In this document: piece by piece, positions 1 to 5,702 of the stretch
Layout of the letters: the number at the start of each line of letters is the position of its first letter
Numbering within the stretch: position 1 is the stretch's first letter
Assembly: GCA_017646185.1 (NCBI GenBank)
Contig: JAGCNA010000290.1
Location: 1 to 6,972 of the forward strand
Direction of reading: 5' to 3'
Origin: Clostridia bacterium
Lineage (GTDB): Bacteria > Bacillota > Clostridia > Oscillospirales > CAG-382
DNA length: 6,972 bases
The notes under the pieces: model-generated
Database searches by the model: none
The model's input: the letters and a program-made list of their open reading frames with translations, nothing else
What the model was told of the DNA's origin: nothing
Program-made: the position numbers and the translations under genes

Positions 1-449
1 AGCCTGCATACGATACCTACTACGTATTCACCGTACAGGAAGAGGTTGGCTGCAGAGGAAGCAAGCCTGCCGCTTTCGGAATTGCACCCACATACGGTAT
101 CGCTCTTGACGTTACTCATACCGGCGATATGGTCGGCGGTCCCAAGATGACGGTTAAGCTGGGCGAAGGTGCGGCTATAAAGATCAAGGATTCCTCTGTA
201 ATATGCTCCAGAAGCGTTATCAACCGTATGACAGAGCTTTCCGAAAAGAATGGTATCAAGCATCAGTACGAGGTTCTTACCGCCGGCGGAACCGACACTT
301 CTTCTATGCAGACCGCTTGCGCAGGTGCATTTACCGGATGTATTTCCATACCCACCCGCTATATCCATACTCCGGTTGAAACTGTTGATATGGCAGACGT
401 TACCGCTTGCGTGAATCTGCTTGCCGCAATAATAAAAGAAGGATTTTAA
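1..449 (+). CDS. M42 family metallo-aminopeptidase (glutamyl aminopeptidase/endoglucanase-like), C-terminal part
   Basis: The gene enters from the left edge; reading begins in phase at base 3 and gives 148 residues to a TAA at 447-449. Family members are usually about 340-360 residues, so roughly the last 40% is present. M42 enzymes are cytosolic dinuclear-metal aminopeptidases, often large oligomers, that trim peptides from the N-terminus. Visible hallmarks are FTVQEEVG at fragment residues 9-16 (catalytic Glu followed by a metal-ligand Glu), LDVTHTGD around residue 36 (metal-ligand Asp), AGGTDTSS, and IPTRYIHTPVE, whose His (bases 366-368) is a metal ligand. All expected C-terminal metal and catalytic residues are intact. 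The gene is followed after only 5 bases by the PLP-enzyme gene, whose ribosome binding site lies in the end of this gene, so the two are very likely co-transcribed. Substrate specificity cannot be read from the fragment. Confidence 0.95.
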   Translation, partial: PAYDTYYVFTVQEEVGCRGSKPAAFGIAPTYGIALDVTHTGDMVGGPKMTVKLGEGAAIKIKDSSVICSRSVINRMTELSEKNGIKHQYEVLTAGGTDTSSMQTACAGAFTGCISIPTRYIHTPVETVDMADVTACVNLLAAIIKEGF

Positions 450-454
450 TAAAT

Positions 455-1687
455 ATGTTTTCCGAAAAAATTTTGGCGCTGGCTGCGGAATGTGAAAAGG
501 ACTGCCGCGAACAATTTGAATATATAGACGATATTGCTTTTAAAAACACCCAAAAGGTTATGAGCGTTTTTGCACAAAACCGTCTTTCCGACAGACACTT
601 TGCCCCTACCAGCGGATACGGCTATAATGACGACGGCAGGGATCTGTGTGATAAGCTGTTTGCAGACGCTTTCGGTGCAGAGGCAGGCTTTGCCCGTCAC
701 AGCATTATAAACGGCACCCACGCCCTTTCTATAGGCTTATACGCCCTTTTAAGACCGGGGGATACCCTGCTTTCCGTTGCAGGTAAGCCTTACGATACTT
801 TGGATGAGGTTATCGGCATTTCCGGCAAAAGCGGTGACGGCTCGCTGGCGGATTTTGGTATCGGATACAAACAGATAGATCTTGATGAAAACGGTTATCC
901 GAGGCTGGAAAAGATAAAAGAAACGGTTGCAAACGATGCGTCTGTAAAAGTAGTATTTGTTCAGAGAAGCAAAGGCTATTCCGACAGAAGAACGCTTACC
1001 GTAAAGGATATTAACGATATCTGCGACGTGGTACGGGCAAACTCCAATGCCTACATAATGGTGGACAACTGCTACGGCGCCTTTACCGAGGAAAGCGAAC
1101 CCAAAGCAGACCTTTTGGTAGGATCTCTTATCAAAAATGCAGGCGGCGGTATGGCGGAATCCGGCGGATATCTGGTTGGAACTGCAAAGGCGGTTGAGCT
1201 TGCTTCTTACAGATATTCCACTGTAGGGGTGGGATTGGAATGCGGCGCATCTTTGGGTCAGACCAAAAGTATGATCAAAGGCTTATTCTACGCCCCTCAC
1301 ACCGTTGCACAAGCTGTAAAGACTGCTGTTTTTGCGGCGAGAGTATTTGAAAAGCTGGGCTTTAACGTTTCTCCCAAGTATAACGAAAAAAGATCCGATA
1401 TAATTCAGACCTTTACTTTGGGAAGCGAAGACGCTTTGGTTAAGTTTTGCTTGGGTATTCAGGCGGGAAGTCCCGTGGATGCCCACGTTGCCCCCGTTCC
1501 TTGGGAAATGCCGGGTTATAAGGACAGAGTTATTATGGCGGCAGGCGCGTTTACGCAAGGCTCTTCCATCGAGCTTTCCTGCGACGGTCCCGTTCGTCCT
1601 CCCTATATAGCATATCTGCAGGGCGGACTTACCTATGAAAGCGGTAAATACGGCATACTCAAAGCCGCACAAACCGTAACCGAATAA
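455..1687 (+). CDS. PLP-dependent methionine gamma-lyase family protein (YnbB-like, 'aluminum resistance' family)
   Basis: A 410-residue cytosolic fold-type I PLP enzyme, close to the family's usual length of about 420. The start chosen is ATG 455, with AAGGA at 439-443. An in-frame upstream ATG at 407 would extend the protein backwards into the M42 gene and lacks a ribosome binding site. Family signatures in order are SGYGYNDDGRD (53-63), the NGTHALSIGL region (86-95), LRPGDTLLS and GKPYDTLDEVIG (99-121), QRSKGYSDR (170-178), the cofactor Asp in MVDNCYGAF (D204), and GSLIKNAGGG (223-232), whose K227 is the expected Schiff-base lysine. Databases call this family methionine gamma-lyase or aluminum resistance protein, and YnbB of Bacillus subtilis belongs to it. 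True substrates are poorly established, so the lyase name is a family label. It is probably in an operon with the M42 peptidase upstream. A peptidase followed by a sulfur amino acid lyase would fit amino acid catabolism, but that is inference. Confidence 0.9.
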   Translation: MFSEKILALAAECEKDCREQFEYIDDIAFKNTQKVMSVFAQNRLSDRHFAPTSGYGYNDDGRDLCDKLFADAFGAEAGFARHSIINGTHALSIGLYALLRPGDTLLSVAGKPYDTLDEVIGISGKSGDGSLADFGIGYKQIDLDENGYPRLEKIKETVANDASVKVVFVQRSKGYSDRRTLTVKDINDICDVVRANSNAYIMVDNCYGAFTEESEPKADLLVGSLIKNAGGGMAESGGYLVGTAKAVELASYRYSTVGVGLECGASLGQTKSMIKGLFYAPHTVAQAVKTAVFAARVFEKLGFNVSPKYNEKRSDIIQTFTLGSEDALVKFCLGIQAGSPVDAHVAPVPWEMPGYKDRVIMAAGAFTQGSSIELSCDGPVRPPYIAYLQGGLTYESGKYGILKAAQTVTE

Positions 1688-1692
1688 CAACC

Positions 1693-1787
1693 ACCCCGAC
1701 AATTACCCCAAGAAGCCTGATGGCTTCTCGGGGACCCAGATAATCACCCCAAGAAGCCTAACGGCTTCTCGGGGACCCCGATAATAA
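1693..1787. repeat. 41-bp tandem repeat carrying two near-identical hairpins
   Basis: A unit of 41 bases occurs twice in full, with a third partial copy of 13 bases. The short block ACCC(C/A)GA(C/T)AATNA begins at 1693, 1734 and 1775, exactly 41 apart. Each full unit contains a 28-base imperfect palindrome, CCCCAAGAAGCC then a 4-base loop then GGCTTCTCGGGG, at 1706-1733 and 1747-1774. The stems have 11 pairs and one A/C mismatch. The stem arms are identical in both copies; the loops differ (TGAT versus TAAC). The repeat lies between the PLP-enzyme gene stop and the U-tract terminator. The hairpins lack following T tracts, so they are not ordinary intrinsic terminators. They resemble REP-type extragenic palindromes; an mRNA 3'-end stabilising role is possible. 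Confidence 0.85.
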
Positions 1788-1816
1788 AAAAATCCCGCAT
1801 TAAAGCGGGATTTTTT
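1786..1816. terminator. Bidirectional intrinsic terminator
   Basis: The stem AATCCCGC (1791-1798) pairs with GCGGGATT (1805-1812) around the loop ATTAAA. It is extended by an A run on the left (1786-1790) pairing with T's on the right (1813-1816). Read on plus it ends in a T run, and read on minus it also ends in a T run. It sits between the plus-strand PLP-enzyme gene (stop 1687) and the minus-strand small membrane protein gene (stop 1826), so it can serve both convergent units. Confidence 0.92.
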
Positions 1817-1825
1817 ATATGTTTT

Positions 1826-2167
1826 TTAGAAAAGGAACATAAAGGGAATTGCCATTTCGGAAAGGCCCAGCATGCCAATAAGGAACACAATGTAAACTAC
1901 ATAGAAAATAGCATAGCCAACAGCACCGATAAGGGTAATGAGGTTAACGATGAAACCGATAGTTGCAAGTATCTTACCAACCTTGGTAATACCGGTAAGT
2001 TCACCCTGCTCAGAAAGCTTCTTTGCCTTGCTGCGTGCAACTATAGCAAAAATGAAGCCTACTATGGGGATAGAGAGCACAAGCGAAAGAAGACCGAAGA
2101 CGAATACGCTGGGATCGGAAGGGGCTACTGCAGGTTTTACGGGAGTTGCGTTGTAGTTGTTGTCCAT
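1826..2167 (-). CDS. Small membrane protein, DUF4190-like, paralogue of the gene upstream
   Basis: A 113-residue protein with a polar, proline-rich N-terminus (residues 1-19), a hydrophobic segment at about 21-44 and a basic polar loop (RSKAKK...TKVGK, 45-65). A long hydrophobic stretch follows at about 66-101 that could hold one or two more spans, and the tail is hydrophobic. ATG at 2167-2165 is preceded by GGAGGA (minus strand, bases 2184-2179) with an 11-base gap. It aligns by eye with the protein encoded just upstream: APS before the first span, a G-rich span ending in LS, then a basic loop and a TKV-K/G-IL pattern leading into the next span. Layout resembles DUF4190-type small membrane proteins, whose function is unknown. 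It is second in an apparent two-gene operon, 36 bases after the upstream stop, and ends just before the shared terminator. Function not assigned. Confidence 0.8.
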   Translation of the reverse strand: MDNNYNATPVKPAVAPSDPSVFVFGLLSLVLSIPIVGFIFAIVARSKAKKLSEQGELTGITKVGKILATIGFIVNLITLIGAVGYAIFYVVYIVFLIGMLGLSEMAIPFMFLF

Positions 2168-2178
2168 AATAAAATATA

Positions 2179-2184
2179 TCCTCC
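2179..2184 (-). promoter_or_regulatory. Ribosome binding site of the second small membrane protein gene
   Basis: GGAGGA on the minus strand lies 11 bases before ATG 2167 within the 36-base gap between the two paralogues. It supports this start and independent initiation on the shared message. Confidence 0.75.
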
Positions 2185-2203
2185 AAAAAATTATTTATAA
2201 ACT

Positions 2204-2533
2204 TTAGCGGAAAAAGGAAAAAAGATTGCCGAATATCATAAAAACGTAAAACGCAAAAAAAGAATACTGTAACGCCACAATGCATATATAATAGGTCCAA
2301 AAGACACCGTATCCTATTCCCGCGTATATGCCTACCTTAGAGAGAATACTGCCAACCATAACCTTGGTACAGTTTACACCGTTGTTTTGCGCAAGATATG
2401 CTTTAACCTTTTTCTGAGCGATAATCCCAAGAATAATCCCGGGAAGTCCGTAAGAAGATAGCGCCGCAGCAACTATGCCCAGAGCGAGAACATTGGACGG
2501 AGCGATGGGTTCGTTGTTTTTGACACATTCCAT
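2204..2533 (-). CDS. Small membrane protein, DUF4190-like, first gene of the paralogous pair
   Basis: A 109-residue protein with a short polar N-terminus (MECVKNNEPIAPS), a Gly/Ala-rich span at about 15-39, a basic loop (QKKVKAYLAQNNG, 40-52), and a second hydrophobic region from about 65 to 88. An aromatic-rich hydrophobic C-terminus (about 90-108) may be a third span. Start ATG 2533-2531 has a near-perfect ribosome binding site, AAGGAGG, at minus-strand bases 2547-2541, seven bases away, and a strong promoter directly upstream. The layout and several aligned motifs match the next gene, which points to an old tandem duplication. Two cysteines (C3 and C55) are not shared with the paralogue. 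No catalytic motif is visible and no function is recognised; DUF4190-type similarity is my impression from architecture only. Confidence 0.8.
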   Translation of the reverse strand: MECVKNNEPIAPSNVLALGIVAAALSSYGLPGIILGIIAQKKVKAYLAQNNGVNCTKVMVGSILSKVGIYAGIGYGVFWTYYICIVALQYSFFAFYVFMIFGNLFSFFR

Positions 2534-2540
2534 AAAGCAA

Positions 2541-2547
2541 CCTCCTT
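2541..2547 (-). promoter_or_regulatory. Strong ribosome binding site for the first small membrane protein gene
   Basis: AAGGAGG on the minus strand, seven bases before ATG 2533, close to the ideal anti-16S complement. It fixes the start codon and predicts efficient translation. Confidence 0.85.
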
Positions 2548-2555
2548 ACAAAAAT

Positions 2556-2584
2556 ATTATATATGCAACGGCGGAAAAATGCAA
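2556..2584 (-). promoter_or_regulatory. Sigma-A type promoter of the small membrane protein operon
   Basis: On the minus strand the -35 box TTGCAT (2584-2579), a 17-base spacer and a perfect -10 box TATAAT (2561-2556) precede the operon. The expected start of transcription near 2549 leaves a very short leader that begins almost at the ribosome binding site. AT-rich DNA lies further upstream. The remaining DNA out to 2689 is AT-rich, and I see no hairpin or operator in it. Confidence 0.75.
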
Positions 2585-2689
2585 TATTTTTTTACAAAAA
2601 TATGAACATTTTTATCTTTTTTCGTCTGATTATATATTATTGTTGATTTTTTGCTTAACTTATAGTAATATATAATTTGGCTGTAATGT

Positions 2690-3664
2690 TCAGGATTCCA
2701 AAAACGCAAATACGGTCTGCAGATATTTTTCCAGCTTTTCGGAAACGCAAATAAACGCGGAATGCTTTGCACCTTCTATTTTCATAAATCCGCAGCCCAG
2801 ACGGTCTGCCAGTTTTTTCTGTGCCTTCGGACGTACCACCGTATCTTCGCCGGAGCTGATAACAAGCACCTTTGCTTTGATCTTTTCAAGATCTTTTGTA
2901 CGCAGCATTTTTTTACCTACGCTCACCGCTTCGTACATCCATCGGTTTGTGGAAGCGGATGTCTGGTAGCGTACATCGGAAAGACGTACGTCCAGATTAT
3001 GTCTGAAACGGGGATAGCTTGTATCGTGGCTTTTATCGAAAGGATGGTCTGGGTTAAAATCCGAAGCGTATTTAAACCTTGCGTCCCATCCGTTTTTGCG
3101 GGCGTGGCGCTTCAGCATAAGCTTTAGCACGGTTATGGGGCAATCGCTGGTAAAGGGATACACCATAGGCGAAGAAAGCAGTGCACGTGAGATCCTGCCT
3201 CCGCACCGCATAAGATAAAGGGTAGTAACACTTCCCCCCATGGAATGAGAGAAAATGTTTATATTTTCTTTGCCGGCGCAAGGTACAACGATATCTTCTA
3301 TAAATCTTTCCAGATCCTTTACGTAATCATCAAAGCTGTTCACGTGGGCTAGTACCAGGCCTTCAACCTGTCTTTCAGAAAGACCATGTCCCCTATGATC
3401 ATAGGTGAATACGTTGTAGCCTCGGTTTGTAAAGTACCAGACAAGCTCGGTGTACTTTTTACAGTATTCCGTAAAGCCGTGAACTATTACGATACTTCCC
3501 ACGGGATTTTCCACAAGGTAGTTTCTGTAAAATATGTTCAGCCCGTCAAAGGATTTGAAGGTACCTTCCTCGGCGTGGGCGGACAAGGTTTCCTCTACCT
3601 CGTTAATACGATGCAAATATTCGTCTTCTTTGATTACCTCAACTATTTTTGGTGTATAAAGCAT
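2690..3664 (-). CDS. Alpha/beta hydrolase, serine aminopeptidase S33 / monoacylglycerol lipase-like
   Basis: A 324-residue, apparently cytosolic hydrolase of the Hydrolase_4 type (lysophospholipase, PldB-like or monoacylglycerol lipase). Signatures are VHGFTEY at 61-67 (oxyanion loop), YDHRGHGLS at 88-96, nucleophile elbow SHSMGG at 139-144 (Ser141), acid in SSGEDTVV (Asp274), and GAKHSAF with His301. The triad is complete and length is normal. The elbow begins with Ser where the family normally has Gly (GHSMGG). The start chosen is ATG 3664 with GGAG at 3678-3675, because the longer in-frame start at 3742 would run through the promoter and into the divergent gene. A good promoter lies just upstream (3733-3705). 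No intrinsic terminator follows the TGA stop, so transcripts may continue into the small membrane protein operon. No signal peptide or membrane span is seen. The likely substrate is an acylglycerol, lysophospholipid or other small ester, not determinable from sequence. Confidence 0.92.
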   Translation of the reverse strand: MLYTPKIVEVIKEDEYLHRINEVEETLSAHAEEGTFKSFDGLNIFYRNYLVENPVGSIVIVHGFTEYCKKYTELVWYFTNRGYNVFTYDHRGHGLSERQVEGLVLAHVNSFDDYVKDLERFIEDIVVPCAGKENINIFSHSMGGSVTTLYLMRCGGRISRALLSSPMVYPFTSDCPITVLKLMLKRHARKNGWDARFKYASDFNPDHPFDKSHDTSYPRFRHNLDVRLSDVRYQTSASTNRWMYEAVSVGKKMLRTKDLEKIKAKVLVISSGEDTVVRPKAQKKLADRLGCGFMKIEGAKHSAFICVSEKLEKYLQTVFAFLES

Positions 3665-3704
3665 TATAAAACGGCTCCGTTTTGTATTTTTTAAAATAAA
3701 TAAT

Positions 3705-3733
3705 ATTATAAAAGGCGGTGATAATAATGGCAA
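3705..3733 (-). promoter_or_regulatory. Sigma-A type promoter for the minus-strand alpha/beta hydrolase
   Basis: Minus strand: -35 TTGCCA (3733-3728), 17-base spacer, -10 TATAAT (3710-3705). Predicted transcription start is near 3698, leaving a leader of about 34 bases to ATG 3664 with GGAG within it. The -35 box overlaps the start codon region (3727-3733) of the divergent plus-strand hydrolase, and the spacer covers that gene's ribosome binding site, so use of the two genes may interfere. Confidence 0.7.
3712..3721 (+). promoter_or_regulatory. Ribosome binding site deciding the start of the anchored hydrolase
   Basis: AAGGCGGTGA matches the 10-base ideal complement AAGGAGGTGA at nine positions and sits five bases before ATG 3727. 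The in-frame GTG at 3718 lies inside this site and is therefore not the start. I could not place a convincing plus-strand promoter in the 62-base divergent gap; TTGTAT at 3682-3687 with TATTAT at 3704-3709 is a poor candidate because its start point would fall inside this site. Confidence 0.75.
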
Positions 3734-4689
3734 ACAAAACAAAAAGGATCTTTAAAAGAGTTTTGCAATATACCGTTATTATCGCCATTACGTTTTTAAT
3801 AATTTCCGCCGGGGCGACAAAAGTTATTTACGACCTGTGCTTCCCCCGCTACGAAGGTCAAGATATTTTGCTTGCCGAAGAGCTGACAAAGCTGCAAGAG
3901 GAAAGGCAGAAAGCCGAATTTTATTCCGGAGAAAATCTCCTTGCAGGATATCTGTATTCCCCTGAAGACGGAACGAAAGAAAATCTTGTGTTTTTTGTTT
4001 TGGGAATGAACGCAGCAGTCAACGATTATCTGTGGCAAGTAAAAAGCTTTACGGATAACGGATACGGCGTGTTTATATTCGATCCCACCGGTTGCGGCGA
4101 AAGCGAAGGAAAAAGCGCTGTGGGGTTTTCCCAGATACTGCTTGACCTGAATGCCGCTTTGGATTTTGCCGAAAAGGAACAAAACTTCGGGTTTGAACGC
4201 ATATTTCTGTTTGGCCACAGCAGAGGCGGATACGCGGCTTGCTGCGCTTTGAGTTACGGATACAATATTACCGCAGTGGCTTCCGTGAACGGAATAAACA
4301 GCGCTATGGAGGGCATTATGATGCCTGCCGCAAAAGTAGCGGGCAATATTGCATACACCAATTATCCCCTTTTATGGCTGTACCAGATAAGTCTTTTCGG
4401 AGTCGAAGCGGTGAACATATCCGCCGCACAAGCGCTTGAAGAAAGCAAGACACCTGCTTTGATAATACATTCCGCAGAAGACGAAATTGTACCGTCAAAC
4501 AGATTTTCTATTGTTTCCCACGTGGAAAACACAGAATATTTAACCGAAATACCCGAATACGATACACACAACAAGGATTCCCACACCGGAATACTTTTTG
4601 ATAAAGACGGTAAAGCAAACAAAGAATTGTTTGAAACCGTAACTCATTTTTTTGAAAAAGCTGCTAAAGCGGCGGAAAACGGTGAATAA
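3727..4689 (+). CDS. Membrane-anchored alpha/beta hydrolase
   Basis: A 320-residue protein. A basic N-terminus (MANKTKRIFKR) precedes a single hydrophobic segment at about 12-34, with no obvious signal peptidase site, suggesting a signal anchor. By the positive-inside rule the catalytic domain would face outside. The domain has VLGMNA near 91-96 in the oxyanion loop position (no HG motif), FDPTGCGESEG at 118-128, nucleophile elbow GHSRGG at 163-168 (Ser165), acid in HSAEDEIVP (Asp252), and histidine in KDSHTG (His286). The triad is complete. The layout resembles YqkD/bem46-like hydrolases with an N-terminal membrane segment. Start ATG 3727 is set by a strong ribosome binding site. Its TAA overlaps the next ATG by one base, so it is coupled to the glycosyltransferase. 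It is only distantly similar to the divergent neighbour hydrolase, so the pair is not a recent duplication. Substrate unknown; a surface ester or lipid is an inference. Confidence 0.88.
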   Translation: MANKTKRIFKRVLQYTVIIAITFLIISAGATKVIYDLCFPRYEGQDILLAEELTKLQEERQKAEFYSGENLLAGYLYSPEDGTKENLVFFVLGMNAAVNDYLWQVKSFTDNGYGVFIFDPTGCGESEGKSAVGFSQILLDLNAALDFAEKEQNFGFERIFLFGHSRGGYAACCALSYGYNITAVASVNGINSAMEGIMMPAAKVAGNIAYTNYPLLWLYQISLFGVEAVNISAAQALEESKTPALIIHSAEDEIVPSNRFSIVSHVENTEYLTEIPEYDTHNKDSHTGILFDKDGKANKELFETVTHFFEKAAKAAENGE

Positions 4690-5702
4690 TGAAGGAAATT
4701 GTCCTTATACCGGCTTATAAGCCGGATAAAGAAATGTGCTCCCTTGCCAAAGACCTGAACACGCGCGGTTTTGACGTTTTGATAGTAAACGACGGAAGCG
4801 GAGCTGAATACGACGAAACATTTAATACCGCAGCCCGATATGCCACCGTGATAAGCCACGAACAAAACAAAGGTAAAGGCAGAGCGTTAAAAACCGGCAT
4901 AGAATACATACGGGACAACTGCAAGGAATGCAAATTCTTTATAACCGCAGATGCGGACGGACAGCACCGCGCCGATGATATTGTCCGTGTAAAGGAAGAA
5001 CTTAAAAACGGTTCCCCTTTTGTTTTGACAACACGTTTGCTTAACAGAAACATTCCCAAAAGAAGCAAGTTCGGAAACGATCTTTCAAGAGTAATATATA
5101 CCCTTTCCACGGGCAGATATTTTAAAGATAATCAATCCGGACTCCGCGGTTTTTCCACAGAGAATATCGATTGGCTTTTAAAGGTTAAGGGCGAAAAATA
5201 CGATTACGAAATGAATATGCTGTACTACGCTTCAAAGCAGGCAATACCCGTTACCACCCTTGATATTGAGGCAGTATATATTGACGGCAATAAATCTTCC
5301 CATTTCAATCCCGTAAAAGACACCGTAAGGATATACAGACTGCTGTTAAGCTCTGCAAAAGCTTCCATTATAACGGCAATTCTTGCACAGATCGCAATAT
5401 TCGTCTGCGGTTTGGTTACAGACGTTCCTTACGATAGCTTATACGTGGTTACCGCAGGACTTGCCGCCGCCGTTACAGCTTACCTTATAAACAGATTTTT
5501 TATCTTCAATAACGTAGATTTCCGCGACGGCGGAAGAACTATGCTGTTTGCCCTTTTCCGCTATATGCTTTACGGATTGGGAACGGCGGTAATAACCTCG
5601 TTTTTACCCTTTATTCCCTTGTTTATCGCATTTAATTTCTGCGCCTTGCTGGGCTTGCCTATACGGTATTTTGCCCACAAATATATAAGCGCATTTAACT
5701 GA
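4689..5702 (+). CDS. GT2 family glycosyltransferase fused to a C-terminal GtrA-like membrane domain
   Basis: A 337-residue protein with two parts. Residues 1-215 form a GT2 (dolichyl-phosphate mannosyltransferase/DPM1-like) catalytic domain: IPAYKPD (7-13), VNDGSG (33-38), NKGKGRALKTG (60-70), the metal-binding DADGQH (88-93) and NQSGLRGFS (148-156). Residues about 221-335 hold four hydrophobic segments (about 221-243, 250-273, 284-306, 308-327) with the GtrA-like pattern AYLINRFFIF after the second. GT2 enzymes of this kind usually move a sugar from a nucleotide donor to a polyprenyl phosphate at the inner membrane face. GtrA proteins are associated with flipping such lipid-linked sugars, so the fusion may make and flip one intermediate. 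Its ATG overlaps the upstream hydrolase stop (TAATG), with only a weak ribosome binding site (GGTGA, 4681-4685), pointing to translational coupling. The 3' end overlaps plsX tail to tail by 8 bases. Donor sugar and acceptor polymer are unknown. Confidence 0.92.
   Translation: MKEIVLIPAYKPDKEMCSLAKDLNTRGFDVLIVNDGSGAEYDETFNTAARYATVISHEQNKGKGRALKTGIEYIRDNCKECKFFITADADGQHRADDIVRVKEELKNGSPFVLTTRLLNRNIPKRSKFGNDLSRVIYTLSTGRYFKDNQSGLRGFSTENIDWLLKVKGEKYDYEMNMLYYASKQAIPVTTLDIEAVYIDGNKSSHFNPVKDTVRIYRLLLSSAKASIITAILAQIAIFVCGLVTDVPYDSLYVVTAGLAAAVTAYLINRFFIFNNVDFRDGGRTMLFALFRYMLYGLGTAVITSFLPFIPLFIAFNFCALLGLPIRYFAHKYISAFN
4710..4725. repeat. Perfect 16-bp palindrome near the glycosyltransferase start
   Basis: CCGGCTTATAAGCCGG is fully self-complementary and begins 21 bases after the first base of the start codon, encoding part of the conserved IPAYKPD segment. 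In RNA it could form a 6-bp GC-rich stem with a UAUA loop just inside the ribosome footprint. It may be chance within a conserved coding motif. Confidence 0.6.

Noticed and set aside
407..454. Longer N-terminus for the PLP-enzyme gene from ATG 407
   Set aside because: It would overlap the M42 gene end out of frame, lacks a ribosome binding site, and the added residues do not look like the family. ATG 455 has AAGGA upstream.
1283..1702. 139-codon open frame on the minus strand inside the PLP-enzyme gene
   Set aside because: It is the shadow of a clearly recognised family protein and has no family resemblance itself.
1706..1774. CRISPR array
   Set aside because: Only two palindromic copies with 13-base separators; no unique spacers of normal length and no cas genes.
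1706..1774. Hairpins as intrinsic terminators of the PLP-enzyme gene
   Set aside because: Neither hairpin is followed by a T tract on either strand; the proper terminator is at 1786-1816.
2475..2675. 66-codon open frame on plus across the small membrane protein promoter
   Set aside because: No recognisable protein pattern; it lies over a strong opposite-strand promoter and gene start and is mostly AT-rich intergenic DNA.
3682..3709. Plus-strand promoter TTGTAT-16-TATTAT for the anchored hydrolase
   Set aside because: Its predicted start point would lie within the ribosome binding site, leaving no usable leader.
3665..3742. Longer N-terminus of the minus-strand hydrolase from 3742
   Set aside because: The extra 26 residues would cover the promoter and the divergent gene's ribosome binding site and start; ATG 3664 has GGAG upstream and the family-like start.
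3796..4218. 140-codon open frame on the minus strand opposite the anchored hydrolase
   Set aside because: Shadow frame; the plus strand encodes a complete hydrolase triad here.
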